33,303 nt of DNA. Origin: Rubrivivax sp. (GTDB lineage: Bacteria > Pseudomonadota > Gammaproteobacteria > Burkholderiales > Burkholderiaceae_C). The notes under the pieces were generated by a model that was not told where the DNA came from, searched no databases, and worked only from the letters and a program-made list of their open reading frames with translations. The stretch lies in assembly GCA_016790425.1 (NCBI GenBank), contig JAEUPF010000167.1, forward strand, positions 1 to 33,303. Direction: 5' to 3'. The position numbers and the translations under genes are program-made. Shown piece after piece: positions 1 through 9,217 of the stretch (the first letter of the stretch is position 1; each line of letters starts with the position of its first letter).

Positions 1-138
1 GCCGCCGAGCCCGCGCCCGTGCGGGTGCCGCGCGAGCCGAAGCCGCCGGTGGTCGTCGAAGAGGGCCCGCTGGTGCTCGTCGAGACGCGCAAGGACCTGT
101 CGCAGATCAGGCTGCCGTTCGAACAGCAGCAGGGCTGA
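1..138 (+). CDS. C-terminal tail of a plus-strand protein, possibly ribonuclease E (partial)
   Basis: Frame 1 is open from the left edge to a TGA at 136-138 and gives 45 residues. They are rich in Pro, Val and Glu and end in a motif reading VETRKDLSQIRLPFEQQQG. The 5' part lies outside the window. From memory, RNase E/G proteins of Burkholderiales have a proline-rich tail ending in a similar 'LVxVETRxDL...LPFE' pattern, so this may be the end of rne, the membrane-associated endoribonuclease of mRNA decay. No catalytic or S1 domain is visible, so the name is a guess. That this is a real reading frame is more secure: it ends just before a convergent, repeat-filled spacer and shows the codon bias of the region. 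Confidence 0.45.
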   Translation, partial: AAEPAPVRVPREPKPPVVVEEGPLVLVETRKDLSQIRLPFEQQQG

Positions 139-247
139 AGCGAGCCCCGCCGGGCCGCTGTGGCGCGCCTCGGCGGCCCGCGCTTACGGGCTGCGAAGCG
201 GCGGCCTTCTGCATCCCGGCGCTGCCGGGGCCGAGCCGCGGCACACG

Positions 248-322
248 CTGTTTCGGCGCGCGCTGTTTCGCAACGCGGGGTTTCGGAACGCGCTGTTTCG
301 CAGCGCGCGCTTTCGGAGCGCG
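248..322. repeat. Five tandem copies of a 15-bp repeat in a convergent spacer
   Basis: The core TTTCG recurs at 251, 266, 281, 296 and 311, exactly 15 bp apart. Units run 248-262, 263-277, 278-292, 293-307 and 308-322. They share the pattern CTGTTTCGSRRCGCG with one to four differences each. Each core is flanked by GCG-rich bases able to form small hairpins; the clearest is a 7-bp stem at 304-310/318-324. The array sits between the end of the upstream plus-strand gene (138) and the nagZ stop (339). It could act as a bidirectional transcription end or simply be a minisatellite. No function is shown by the sequence. Confidence 0.85.
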
Positions 323-338
323 CGGTGGGCGTGGTTGG

Positions 339-1397
339 TCAGGGCAGGCGTTCGAGCGCGTGCTGATACGCCGGGTCGTGCATCAGCGCGTCCCAGTGCA
401 GCGGTGGCGTCTGCGGCAGCAGCGCCAGGCGGCGGGCCTCGCTGTCGGGGTCGGGTTCCCGGCGGCCGTCGGCAACGGCGCGCTCGACGCCCCCGAGCCA
501 TCGGTCGAGCGCCGCCCCCCCGGCTTTCATCGACTCGTTGCACAAGAGCACGAGGTCGCAGCCGGCCTCGAGCGCGAGCAGCGCCGCCTCGGTGAAGGTG
601 AGCGGCGCGCCGTCCAGCCGGCGCGCCCCTTCCATGCCGAGGTCGTCGCTGAAGACGGCGCCGGTGAAGCCCAGGCGCTCGCGCAGGATCTCCTTCAGCC
701 AGCGCTCGGAGAAGCCGGCCGGCCGATGGTCGACGCGCGAATAGACGACGTGCGCCGGCATGACCGCGGTCAGCGTGGCGCTCAGCCAGCCATAGGGTGC
801 CGCGTCCTCGGCGAGGATGCGCGCCAGCGTCCGCGAGTCCGCGGGCAACGCCACGTGGCTGTCGGCGCTGGCGAAGCCGTGGCCGGGGAAGTGCTTCGCG
901 CAGTGCGCCATGCCGGCGCGCAGCATGCCGTGCGCCACGCTCTTGGCCAGCAGCGCCACGACGCGCGCATCGGCGTGGAACGCGCGCTCGCCGATCACTG
1001 CACTTCTGCCGTGGTCGAGGTCGAGCACCGGCGCGAAGCTCAGGTCGACGCCGCAGGCACGCAGCTCGGCGGCCAGCACGTGGCCGAGCGCGCTGGCGGC
1101 ATCGGTGGCGCGCATCGGGTCGCTCATCCACAGCTCGCCGAGCGTTCGCGCTGCCGGCAGCGGCGTGAAGCCGTCGCTGCGAAAGCGCTGCACGCGCCCG
1201 CCTTCGTGGTCCACGCAGACGAGGCAGTCGGGGCGGATCGACTTCACTTCGGCGACGAGCTCGGTGAGCTGGCGGCGGCCTTCGAAGTTGCGCGCGAAGA
1301 GCACGAGCCCGCCGGTCAGCGGGTGGGCCAGGCGCCGGCGGTCGGCGGCGTCGAGCGCCACGCCGGCGATGTCGATGACGAGCGCAGCGTGCGTCAC
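339..1397 (-). CDS. nagZ: Beta-N-acetylhexosaminidase NagZ
   Basis: This is a 352-residue cytoplasmic family 3 glycoside hydrolase. It removes GlcNAc from GlcNAc-anhydromuropeptides during peptidoglycan recycling. The sequence shows the family's [11 protein letters not shown] block (63-73), KHFPGHG (168-174) followed by the DSH triplet whose His181 is the general acid/base, and SDDLGM (250-255) with the nucleophile aspartate. Length matches the family (about 340). The GTG start at 1397 is chosen because it overlaps the acpS stop as GTGA and puts the conserved N-terminus (ALVIDIAG) at residue 5. The frame stays open further upstream, but that part lies inside acpS. It is the last gene of the minus-strand run. 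Its product can generate the muropeptide signal for AmpR-type beta-lactamase induction in other species; nothing here shows that. Confidence 0.95.
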   Translation of the reverse strand: MTHAALVIDIAGVALDAADRRRLAHPLTGGLVLFARNFEGRRQLTELVAEVKSIRPDCLVCVDHEGGRVQRFRSDGFTPLPAARTLGELWMSDPMRATDAASALGHVLAAELRACGVDLSFAPVLDLDHGRSAVIGERAFHADARVVALLAKSVAHGMLRAGMAHCAKHFPGHGFASADSHVALPADSRTLARILAEDAAPYGWLSATLTAVMPAHVVYSRVDHRPAGFSERWLKEILRERLGFTGAVFSDDLGMEGARRLDGAPLTFTEAALLALEAGCDLVLLCNESMKAGGAALDRWLGGVERAVADGRREPDPDSEARRLALLPQTPPLHWDALMHDPAYQHALERLP

Positions 1398-1825
1398 GAT
1401 GCCCTCGCTCCCTGCCCCTCGTGCCCGCCGCGCTCGCCGCACTCGACGACCACGAACGCCGCCACGTAGTCGGACTCGTCGGTGACGCTGACGTGGGCCA
1501 CCAGTTCGCGCTCGGCGAACCAGGAGGCCAGCGCGCCCGACAGGCGGATCACCGGCTTGCCGCTCGGCGCGTTGAGGATCTCGCAGGCGGACCACGTCAT
1601 CGGCGTGCGGATCCCGAGGCCGATCGCCTTCGAGAACGCCTCCTTGGCCGAGAAGCGCGTGGCGAGGAAGCGCAGGCCGCGCGCCGGGTGGCGCTGGCGG
1701 CGCAGGTGGAACACGCGCAGTTCGTGCGGGCCGAGCACGCGCTCGGCGAAGCGCTCGCCGCGCCGCGCCAGCGTCTGCTGCATGCGGCGCAGGTCGCAGA
1801 TGTCGGTGCCGATGCCGTAGATCAC
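1394..1825 (-). CDS. acpS: Holo-[acyl-carrier-protein] synthase AcpS
   Basis: The 143-residue product transfers 4'-phosphopantetheine from CoA to the serine of apo-ACP, activating it for fatty-acid synthesis. Diagnostic features are the N-terminal [12 protein letters not shown] with Mg-binding Asp8 and the [16 protein letters not shown] block with Glu62. It carries a short C-terminal extension, slightly longer than the usual 125 residues. The ATG at 1825 begins exactly at the conserved MIYGIGTD start. It lies 52 nt after pdxJ, and its TGA overlaps the nagZ GTG. Its target acpP is encoded about 13 kb upstream in the same minus-strand run. The pdxJ-acpS pairing is widespread in proteobacteria. 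Confidence 0.96.
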   Translation of the reverse strand: MIYGIGTDICDLRRMQQTLARRGERFAERVLGPHELRVFHLRRQRHPARGLRFLATRFSAKEAFSKAIGLGIRTPMTWSACEILNAPSGKPVIRLSGALASWFAERELVAHVSVTDESDYVAAFVVVECGERGGHEGQGARAS

Positions 1826-1877
1826 GGGCGGACGAAAGGAGGGGGACGCGATGCGCGGAAGCGGCGCTGCGGGGGCC

Positions 1878-2681
1878 TCAGCGCGGCGCTGCTGCGGCGC
1901 GGATCACGCGCTGGTAGTCGCGCACCGTCTCCGCGAGGCCCAGTTCCAGCGCGTCGGCGATGAGCGCGTGGCCGATCGACACTTCGAGCACCCCGGGCAC
2001 GGCGCGCAGGAAGTCGCCGAGGTTGGCGCGGTTGAGGTCGTGCCCGGCGTTGACGCCCAGGCCCGCGGCGGCCGCGGCGCGCGCGGTGGCGGCGAAGCGA
2101 TCGAGCTCGCGCGCCTGCCCGGGCGTGCGGTGCGCGGCGGCGTAGGGCTCGGTGTAGAGCTCGACGCGCTCGGCGCCCACCGCACGTGCCAGCGGCATCG
2201 CCGCGGGGTCGGCGTCCATGAAGAGGCTGACGCGCACGCCCAGAGCGCGGCACTCCTCGATCAGCGGCCGCACGCGCTCGGCATCGGGCGCGTGGGCAGC
2301 AAGGTTCCAGCCGTGGTCGCTGGTGAACTGGCCCTCGCTGTCGGGCACGAAGGTCGCCTGCTGCGGGCGCACCTCGCGGATGAAGCCCATCAGGTTGTGG
2401 AACGGGTTGCCTTCGATGTTGTATTCGGCTTCGGGCCAGGCCTTCATCAGCGCGGCCAGCTCGCGCACGTCGCCGGAGCGGATGTGCCGCTCGTCGGGGC
2501 GCGGATGCACCGTGATGCCGTCGGCGCCGGCCTCCAGCGCCAGCGTCGCCGCGCGCACGACGCTCGGGATGCCGAGGTGGCGCGTGTTGCGCAGCAGCGC
2601 CACCTTGTTGACGTTGACCGACAGCGCTGTCGCGCCGCGCTGCCGCCGTGCACGGGCTTCGGGGGCGACGAGGGGGTTCAT
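1878..2681 (-). CDS. pdxJ: Pyridoxine 5'-phosphate synthase PdxJ
   Basis: The 267-residue cytoplasmic enzyme condenses 1-deoxy-D-xylulose 5-phosphate with 3-amino-2-oxopropyl phosphate in DXP-dependent vitamin B6 synthesis. Visible landmarks are [10 protein letters not shown] (59-68, catalytic His and phosphate-binding Arg), YNIEGN (catalytic Glu90) and NAGHDLN near the C-terminus. The N-terminal phosphate loop reads [15 protein letters not shown], where enterobacterial enzymes have NIDHIATLRNARG, a known subgroup difference. The ATG at 2681 overlaps the recO stop as ATGA, which supports this start; the extra 15-20 N-terminal residues over E. coli PdxJ are probably dispensable. Confidence 0.95.
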   Translation of the reverse strand: MNPLVAPEARARRQRGATALSVNVNKVALLRNTRHLGIPSVVRAATLALEAGADGITVHPRPDERHIRSGDVRELAALMKAWPEAEYNIEGNPFHNLMGFIREVRPQQATFVPDSEGQFTSDHGWNLAAHAPDAERVRPLIEECRALGVRVSLFMDADPAAMPLARAVGAERVELYTEPYAAAHRTPGQARELDRFAATARAAAAAGLGVNAGHDLNRANLGDFLRAVPGVLEVSIGHALIADALELGLAETVRDYQRVIRAAAAPR

Positions 2682-3523
2682 CGGTCGGAGGGCTCGGTGG
2701 GTCCGTTGCGCTCGTTTCGCTCCTGGCGTGCTGCCGCGCCAGCGGTGGCCGCAGCGCCGGCCGCCAGGCGCCGCACTTGCTGGCCGAGCCGGCGCGTGCG
2801 CAAATGCGTCGTCTCCAGATGATAGTGAACGAGGTTGCGCAGCGGCGGGCGCAACGCTGCCGCTTCGGCGCGGCAGGTCTGGCGCAGCGCCGCGAAGCTG
2901 CCGTGCGCCAGCGCCGCCTGCAGCGCCACCCAGGTGGCGCCGCTGGGCCCCTGCGCCTGCGCTGCAAGGCCGGCATCGGGGCGCAGCGTGTAGCCGCGGC
3001 CGGGCGCGAGCGGCGCCGCGCTCGCCGTCTCGGTGTCCAGGTCCGGCAGCCAGCCCAGTTCGCGCAGCAGCATCAGTTCGAAGGCGCGCAGCGTCGCCGC
3101 TTCGTCCTCGGCGCCGGCGCCATTCGCCGCGGCAGCCAGCGCGGCAACGGCGGCCGCGTAGGCGTCGAAGAGACCGGGGTGCGGATCCTGCCGTGCCAGC
3201 CCCTTGAGCACCAGTTCGTTGAGGTAGAAGGCGGACATCAGCGCCGCCGCCGGCACCGGTTCGCCGCCGGCCCATTCGGCCGCGCGCAGGCTGCGCACCT
3301 CGCCGTGCTCGTCGGCGGTGCCGCGCGACAGCCACACCGTCAGCGGGTGGAACGGCAGCAGCAGCGGCCGGAAGTTCGAGGTCGGCCGCTTGGCGCCCTT
3401 GGCGACGACGACGACGCGGCCCTGGCTGCGCGTGAAAAGGTCGACGACCAGGCTCGATTCGCTCCAGTCGTAGCTGTGCAGCACGTAGGCCGCCAGCGGC
3501 GGCGTGGAACGGCTGGTGGCCAT
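2678..3523 (-). CDS. recO: DNA repair protein RecO
   Basis: This 281-residue protein is RecO. It works with RecR to load RecA onto SSB-coated single-stranded DNA in the RecFOR pathway. The N-terminal OB-fold is recognisable (AAYVLHSYDWSESSLVVDLFT, then GRVVVVAKGAKRPTS), followed by the helical domain with ELVLKGLARQDPHPGLFDAY and FELMLLRELGWLPDLD. The C-terminal 35 residues are Ala/Arg-rich and poorly conserved, making it longer than the E. coli protein (242). No zinc-binding cysteine cluster is seen, as in other proteobacterial RecO. It starts 31 nt after era and overlaps pdxJ by 4 nt, the common rnc-era-recO-pdxJ order. Confidence 0.94.
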   Translation of the reverse strand: MATSRSTPPLAAYVLHSYDWSESSLVVDLFTRSQGRVVVVAKGAKRPTSNFRPLLLPFHPLTVWLSRGTADEHGEVRSLRAAEWAGGEPVPAAALMSAFYLNELVLKGLARQDPHPGLFDAYAAAVAALAAAANGAGAEDEAATLRAFELMLLRELGWLPDLDTETASAAPLAPGRGYTLRPDAGLAAQAQGPSGATWVALQAALAHGSFAALRQTCRAEAAALRPPLRNLVHYHLETTHLRTRRLGQQVRRLAAGAAATAGAAARQERNERNGPTEPSDR

Positions 3524-3554
3524 GCGCGCGTTGCGGGAAGACCGCTCTTCGATC

Positions 3555-4556
3555 TCAGTCGTAGCCGTAGCTGCGCAGGTGCGCTTCGTCGTCGGCCCAG
3601 CCCGAGCGCACCTTGACCCACAGCTCCAGGTGCACGCGCGCGTCCAGCAGCTTCTGCAGTTCCTGGCGCGCTTCGGTGCCGATGCGCTTCAGGCGCTCGC
3701 CACCCTCGCCGATGACCATGCCCTTGTGCGCCTCGCGCTCGACGACGATGCTGGCCGCGATGCGCACACGGCGCGCGGGGGGCACGGGCAACGCACCCTT
3801 GGCGCCGGCGGGCGGCTCCCCGGCAGCGGCCGTGGGCGCCACGGGGGCCGCTTCGGCGCCCTCTTCCTCGAACTGGTCGATCACCACCGTCGAGGTGTAG
3901 GGCAACTCGTCGCCGGTGAGGCGGAACAGCTTCTCGCGCACGATCTCGCTGGCGAGGAAGCGCTCGTTGCGGTCGGTCAGCGCCTCCTCGTCGTGCTGCC
4001 ACGGCTGCTCGGGCAGGTACGGCTCGACGACGGCGAAGAGGCGCTCGACATCGGCGGCGCGGCGCGCCGACATCGGCACGTACTCGGCGAACGGGTGCCG
4101 CTGCTGCATCTGCTTCAGCCACGGCAGCACATCCTGCCGCCGCGCCAGGGTGTCGAGCTTGTTGGCCAGCAGGATCGCCGGCTTGCCTTTGACGCCTTCG
4201 TCCTGCAGCAGGGCCAGCACCTTGGCGTCGTCGAGGGTGAAGTGCCCCGCCTCGCAGACGAAGAGCACCACGTCGACGTCGGCCAGTGCGGCGTGCACGG
4301 TGCGGTTGAGGGTGCGGTTGAGCGCCTTCTGCTGGCGCGTCTGGAAGCCCGGCGTGTCGACGAAGACGAACTGGCTGGCGCCCACCGTGCGCACGCCGGT
4401 GATGCGATGGCGGGTGGTCTGCGCCTTCTTCGACGTGATGCTGATCTTCTGCCCGACGAGGGCGTTGAGCAGCGTGCTCTTGCCGACGTTGGGGCGGCCG
4501 ACGATGGCCACCAGGCCGCAGCGCTGCGGCGGCGCTGCGGCAGGCTCGGTGCTCAC
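3555..4556 (-). CDS. era: Ribosome-biogenesis GTPase Era
   Basis: The 333-residue product is the Era GTPase, which binds the 3' end of 16S rRNA and helps mature the 30S subunit at the inner face of the membrane. G motifs are GRPNVGKS (20-27), DTPG (67-70) and NKLD (132-135). The KH domain contains [15 protein letters not shown]. The GTG start at 4556 overlaps the rnc stop (GTGA), and N-terminal residues before the G1 loop are few. Length exceeds the usual 300 because of an Ala/Pro/Gly-rich insertion of about 30 residues (231-262) at the start of the KH domain, between VVIDQF and RRVRIAAS. The Shine-Dalgarno for era lies within rnc, implying translational coupling. Confidence 0.95.
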   Translation of the reverse strand: MSTEPAAAPPQRCGLVAIVGRPNVGKSTLLNALVGQKISITSKKAQTTRHRITGVRTVGASQFVFVDTPGFQTRQQKALNRTLNRTVHAALADVDVVLFVCEAGHFTLDDAKVLALLQDEGVKGKPAILLANKLDTLARRQDVLPWLKQMQQRHPFAEYVPMSARRAADVERLFAVVEPYLPEQPWQHDEEALTDRNERFLASEIVREKLFRLTGDELPYTSTVVIDQFEEEGAEAAPVAPTAAAGEPPAGAKGALPVPPARRVRIAASIVVEREAHKGMVIGEGGERLKRIGTEARQELQKLLDARVHLELWVKVRSGWADDEAHLRSYGYD

Positions 4557-5278
4557 GACCGCAGCGGCCCGCCGGGGCGGTCGGTCGCCTTCAGCGCGGC
4601 CAGCATGCGGCGGGCGGCTTCCTGCTCGGCGGCGCGGCGCGAGCGGCCCTCGCCGCGCTCGCCCAGCGCGAGCGTGGGCACCGTGCATTCCACTTCGAAG
4701 GTCTGCGCATGCTTCTCGCCGCGCGTGCCGGCGATACGGTAGGTGGGCACGGGCAGGCGGCGCGCCTGCAGCCATTCCTGCAGTTCGGTCTTCGCGTCCT
4801 TGCTCCAGTTTTCGGCTTCGGTGGCCTGGATCACCTCGCCGAAGAGGCGCTGCACGACCGCCAGCGCCGCCTCGTAGCCGCCTTCGAGGAAGACGGCGCC
4901 GATCACGGCCTCCAGCGTGTCGGCCAGGATCGACGCGCGCTGGGCGCCGCCGCCGCGCGCCTCGCCTTCGGACAGCCGCAGCACCTCGGGCAGGCCGAGC
5001 GCCAGCGCGGCGCGGTGCAGGCTGTCCTCGCGCACGAGGTGCGCGCGCACGCGCGTCAGGTCGCCTTCGTCGCTGTCGCCGAAGCGGTCGTAGAGCAGGC
5101 GCGAGACGGCCAGGCTCAACACCGCATCCCCGAGGAACTCGAGGCGCTCGTTGTGGCCGGCGCCGAAGCTGCGGTGGGTGAGGGCGCGCTGCAGCAGCGC
5201 CTCGTTGCCGAAGCTGTGGCCCAGCCGCCGCTGCAGGGCCAGCAGCGGCGGCAACGAAGACAACGGCGCGGCGGACAT
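4553..5278 (-). CDS. rnc: Ribonuclease III
   Basis: This 241-residue protein is RNase III, the double-strand-specific endoribonuclease that processes 30S pre-rRNA and some mRNAs. It shows the signature [12 protein letters not shown] (43-54) with Mg-binding acidic residues, the second acidic site in [16 protein letters not shown], and a C-terminal double-stranded-RNA-binding domain from about 150 ([11 protein letters not shown], then [13 protein letters not shown]). The ATG at 5278 was preferred over an in-frame TTG at 5305. It has an AAAGGGG purine tract just upstream, and the TTG would add an unconserved SFPFPKGP leader. It sits between the DUF4845 gene and era, the standard lepB-rnc-era arrangement. 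Confidence 0.95.
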   Translation of the reverse strand: MSAAPLSSLPPLLALQRRLGHSFGNEALLQRALTHRSFGAGHNERLEFLGDAVLSLAVSRLLYDRFGDSDEGDLTRVRAHLVREDSLHRAALALGLPEVLRLSEGEARGGGAQRASILADTLEAVIGAVFLEGGYEAALAVVQRLFGEVIQATEAENWSKDAKTELQEWLQARRLPVPTYRIAGTRGEKHAQTFEVECTVPTLALGERGEGRSRRAAEQEAARRMLAALKATDRPGGPLRS

Positions 5279-5324
5279 CGGCCCCTTTGGGAACGGGAAG
5301 GACAAGGGGCGGTGGGATCCCCGC

Positions 5325-5762
5325 TCAGCGCGAAGCCACCGTCGAGCGCCCTTCGTACTTGATGAGCAGGTACACCGGGCCTGCGATCGGCACTTCCTTG
5401 TTGTAGGCGAAGCCGATGACGACGCGGTCGTTCTCCTTGGTCACCGTGAGGTCCTTGCCGCTGATCTCGGCGATGGCGTACTCGATGTCCTTCTGGCGGT
5501 CGAACGCCTGGCGGGCCTCGGCCACGGTGGCCGGGTTGCTCTGCGCGATCTTGTTCACCGCGCGCTGGATCGTGAGGTACTCGTTGACCGTGGGCAGCGT
5601 GCGCACGAGCAGGTAGCCGAAGAAGCCGATCACGATGGCCCAGAACAGGAGCCCGAACAGCGTGATGCCGCGCTGCGCGGGGCGGCCGGGCCGCGGGCCG
5701 CGCAGCGCGCGGCGGGTTGCGGGGTCGCGCGGCGCGCCGGTGTGCGGTGTCGGTTGCTTCAT
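5325..5762 (-). CDS. DUF4845 family single-pass membrane protein
   Basis: The product is about 145 residues with a basic, Pro/Arg-rich N-terminus, then one hydrophobic helix (ITLFGLLFWAIVIGFFGYLL) and a mixed alpha/beta tail predicted to lie in the periplasm. The sequence pattern and its place between lepB and rnc match the DUF4845 family, which is common in beta- and gammaproteobacteria and has no assigned role. The helix start (RGITLFGLLFW) resembles a type IV pilin-like N-terminus, but no prepilin peptidase site is visible. Start choice is uncertain: ATG 5762 has a GGAGG 14 nt upstream, and an in-frame ATG at 5783 is also possible. A secretion or maturation link with LepB is only inferred from position. 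Confidence 0.8.
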   Translation of the reverse strand: MKQPTPHTGAPRDPATRRALRGPRPGRPAQRGITLFGLLFWAIVIGFFGYLLVRTLPTVNEYLTIQRAVNKIAQSNPATVAEARQAFDRQKDIEYAIAEISGKDLTVTKENDRVVIGFAYNKEVPIAGPVYLLIKYEGRSTVASR

Positions 5763-5810
5763 GGCTTTAGCGCTTGCCTCCATCAAGGCCCCGCTGCCGG
5801 CGCCGCGCTT

Positions 5811-6782
5811 TCACTGGAAGGCGCCGATGCGCGAGAGGTTGCCGAAGTTCATCCAGACGAAGAATGCCTTGCCCACGAGATTCTGGTCGGGCACGAAGCC
5901 CCAGAACCGCGAGTCCATCGAATTGTCGCGGTTGTCGCCCATCACGAAGTAATGCCCCGGCGGAACCTTGCAGGTGACGCCTTCTGCCGAGTAGCGGCAG
6001 TTCTCGGCGAACGGGAACTGCTTGGGGAACGGCCCGTAGCCGCCCAGCCGCTTGAGGTCGACGCGGATCAGGTGCTCCACGTCGCCCAGTTTCTCGGCGT
6101 ACTGGGTGGCGTAGGTGAGGCTGTCGTCGTCGTAGTGCTCGCCCTTGGCCACCAGCGGCACCGGCTGGCCGTTGATGGACAGCTTCTGGTCGATGTACGA
6201 GACCTCGTCGCCGGGCAGCGCGACGACGCGCTTGATGTAGTCGACCCACGGCTCGGGCGGGTAGCGGAAGACAACCACGTCGCCGCGCCGCACCGGGTTG
6301 TTGTCGACGATCTTCCTGTTGAGCACCGGCAGGCGGATGCCGTAGTGGTACTTGTTGACGAGGATGAGGTCGCCGACGACGAGCGTGGGCACCATCGAGC
6401 CCGAAGGGATCTTGAACGGCTCGAACAGGAACGAGCGAAGCAGGAAGACGACGAGGATCACCGGGAACAGCCCGGCGGTCCAGTCGAGCCACCACGGCTG
6501 CATCAGGAGCCTGTGCCGGGCTTCCTGCACGTCGCCGTCGACCTTGTCGATGCCCAGGCGGGCCAGCTCGGCCCGGCGGGCGGCGTCCTGCTTCTCGAGG
6601 TTCGCCGCAGCGGCGGCGCGCGCCGGCCGGAAGTGGAAGCGCTCGGCCAGCCAGTAGCCGAGGGTCACCGTCGTCAGCACGAACAGCAGCAGCGAGAAGT
6701 TGCCGGTCCAGGCGCCGACGAACCAGCCGCCCAGGTACAGGACCAGCGCGCCGTAGAGCACGGCGGTGAGGGAGCTCATCAT
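5811..6782 (-). CDS. lepB: Signal peptidase I LepB
   Basis: The 323-residue inner-membrane protease cleaves signal peptides from exported proteins. Two N-terminal membrane segments are seen (about 8-22 and 30-46, and again 101-116 just before the catalytic domain). Box B holds the serine nucleophile in IPSGSMVPTL (Ser129) and box D the general-base lysine in YIKRVVALPGDEV (Lys184). Box E reads MGDNRDNSMDSR near the C-terminus. Length matches E. coli LepB (324). The ATG at 6782 is preferred; an in-frame TTG at 6800 and an adjacent ATG at 6779 are alternatives. It follows lepA by 98 nt, the usual lepA-lepB operon. Confidence 0.95.
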   Translation of the reverse strand: MMSSLTAVLYGALVLYLGGWFVGAWTGNFSLLLFVLTTVTLGYWLAERFHFRPARAAAAANLEKQDAARRAELARLGIDKVDGDVQEARHRLLMQPWWLDWTAGLFPVILVVFLLRSFLFEPFKIPSGSMVPTLVVGDLILVNKYHYGIRLPVLNRKIVDNNPVRRGDVVVFRYPPEPWVDYIKRVVALPGDEVSYIDQKLSINGQPVPLVAKGEHYDDDSLTYATQYAEKLGDVEHLIRVDLKRLGGYGPFPKQFPFAENCRYSAEGVTCKVPPGHYFVMGDNRDNSMDSRFWGFVPDQNLVGKAFFVWMNFGNLSRIGAFQ

Positions 6783-6880
6783 GGAGTTCGGCGCAGACAA
6801 GTGAGGACCGGAGGGCGGCAGGAAAGTGAGGGCGGGAGGAGGAGGAGTGGAGAAGGCGGACGTGCGGGCGGGCCCGCGGT

Positions 6881-8689
<1,809 letters not shown>

Positions 8690-8751
8690 CGGGAGGCGTG
8701 CGGCGCGATCAGCGGCCGCGTTCGGGCCGATCCGGCGTTTCTATTCGAGGC

Positions 8752-8786
8752 AAAAAAAAGGCGCGTCCAAGAGAGAGACGCGCCTT
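8752..8786 (-). terminator. Intrinsic terminator just upstream of lepA
   Basis: A perfect 10-bp stem (8777-8786 paired with 8758-8767, AAGGCGCGTC/GACGCGCCTT) with a 9-nt CU-rich loop is followed on the minus strand by eight U residues (8759-8752). This is a strong Rho-independent signature. It lies about 430 nt after mucD, which has its own terminator, and 63 nt before lepA. It therefore most likely ends a short transcript or attenuates lepA. Confidence 0.9.
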
Positions 8787-8818
8787 CCAACAGAACGTTT
8801 GGCAACTGCTTGTTGGGC
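8752..8818 (-). ncRNA. Candidate small RNA of about 65 nt between mucD and lepA
   Basis: Reading the minus strand, a TAGAAT box (8828-8823) is followed 6-7 nt later by a stem-loop with 6-bp arms CCAACA/TGTTGG (8816-8811 with 8792-8787). A 10-bp terminator hairpin and U8 follow directly, ending at 8752. Promoter box, 5' hairpin and terminator are spaced as in a compact sRNA, and no conserved ORF fits. The terminator loop is pyrimidine-rich (UCUCUCUUG) and would be exposed. Betaproteobacteria are known to carry short conserved sRNAs, including the Rfam 'Betaproteobacteria toxic small RNA' family; whether this is a member cannot be tested here. The alternative is an attenuator in a lepA leader. 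No clear -35 box is visible. Confidence 0.55.
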
Positions 8819-8822
8819 GGCC

Positions 8823-8828
8823 ATTCTA
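8823..8828 (-). promoter_or_regulatory. Candidate -10 element (TAGAAT) of the lepA-upstream small RNA
   Basis: TAGAAT on the minus strand places a start near 8816-8818, exactly where the first stem of the candidate small RNA begins. The region 17 nt further upstream reads GGGTTC, not TTGACA, so the -35 match is poor. The same hexamer precedes several other genes in the window. Confidence 0.4.
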
Positions 8829-9123
8829 TTCCAAAGGACCCCCGGGAACCCGCGCCAGTGCTTGATTTCCGGCCGTTGCGGGGATCTGACAGCAAACTGT
8901 CATGCACAGCTTATCAACAAGTTGGATCGATCCCGTTCGGCGTGCCGGAGGTGGGACGTTTGGGGCTCAGAAGGCGGACAAAACGGCCGACTTCGCTGAA
9001 ATTCTAGACGCCCGTGACGGCAATCTTGACCGGGCGTCCTGAAGTGAATGGCCGCTGACCACGACGGCAGGCTTTCGCTGGCCGGCCAGCGGCCGAAGCC
9101 GGGATGGTGGGATGCCACATTGC

Positions 9124-9163
9124 AAAAAGACCGGTGACGCCAGTCAACTTGCTGGCGTACCGG
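9124..9163 (-). terminator. Intrinsic terminator of the rpoE-rseA-rseB-mucD operon
   Basis: On the minus strand, CCGGTACGCCAG (9163-9152) pairs with CTGGCG(T)CACCGG (9143-9131), giving 12 bp with one bulge and an 8-nt loop. TCTTTTTG follows. It begins 54 nt after the mucD stop and fits a Rho-independent terminator closing the sigma-E operon. Confidence 0.8.
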
Positions 9164-9217
9164 CTGCTCTTCGGCGCCGGCTCGCGGGCCAGTGACCCGG
9201 AGCTCGGCGCCGCCGCT

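Larger units (their letters stand above)
8787..9217. other. Non-coding region between mucD and lepA with several inverted repeats
   Basis: No convincing gene lies in this stretch, apart from the start of the candidate small RNA at its left end. It holds several palindromic elements. TGACAG-CAAA-CTGTCA at 8887-8902 is a perfect 16-nt operator-like repeat. GGATCGATCC is at 8924-8933. GACGCCCG/CGGGCGTC is at 9007-9014 and 9031-9038. GCTGGCCGGCCAGC at 9077-9090 sits inside a longer imperfect hairpin, and the mucD terminator is at 9124-9163. A further minus-strand TAGAAT at 9006-9001 could start a lepA transcript with a leader of about 300 nt. Short ORFs here are not conserved in any way I can recognise. 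Confidence 0.6.

Noticed and set aside
1398-1595. Upstream extension of nagZ
   Set aside because: The extra 66 codons lie inside acpS in another frame and are not NagZ-like. The GTG at 1397 starts at the conserved N-terminus and overlaps the acpS stop.
3504-4742. 412-codon plus-strand ORF antisense to era
   Set aside because: The minus strand encodes a complete Era GTPase with all motifs. The plus-strand product matches no family and has biased composition.
5279-5305. TTG start nine codons upstream for rnc
   Set aside because: The added residues are not conserved, while the ATG at 5278 has a purine-rich tract before it.
9007-9038. GACGCCCG/CGGGCGTC hairpin as a second mucD terminator
   Set aside because: No T-run follows on either strand, the loop is 16 nt, and a better terminator with a U-tract lies closer to mucD at 9124-9163.
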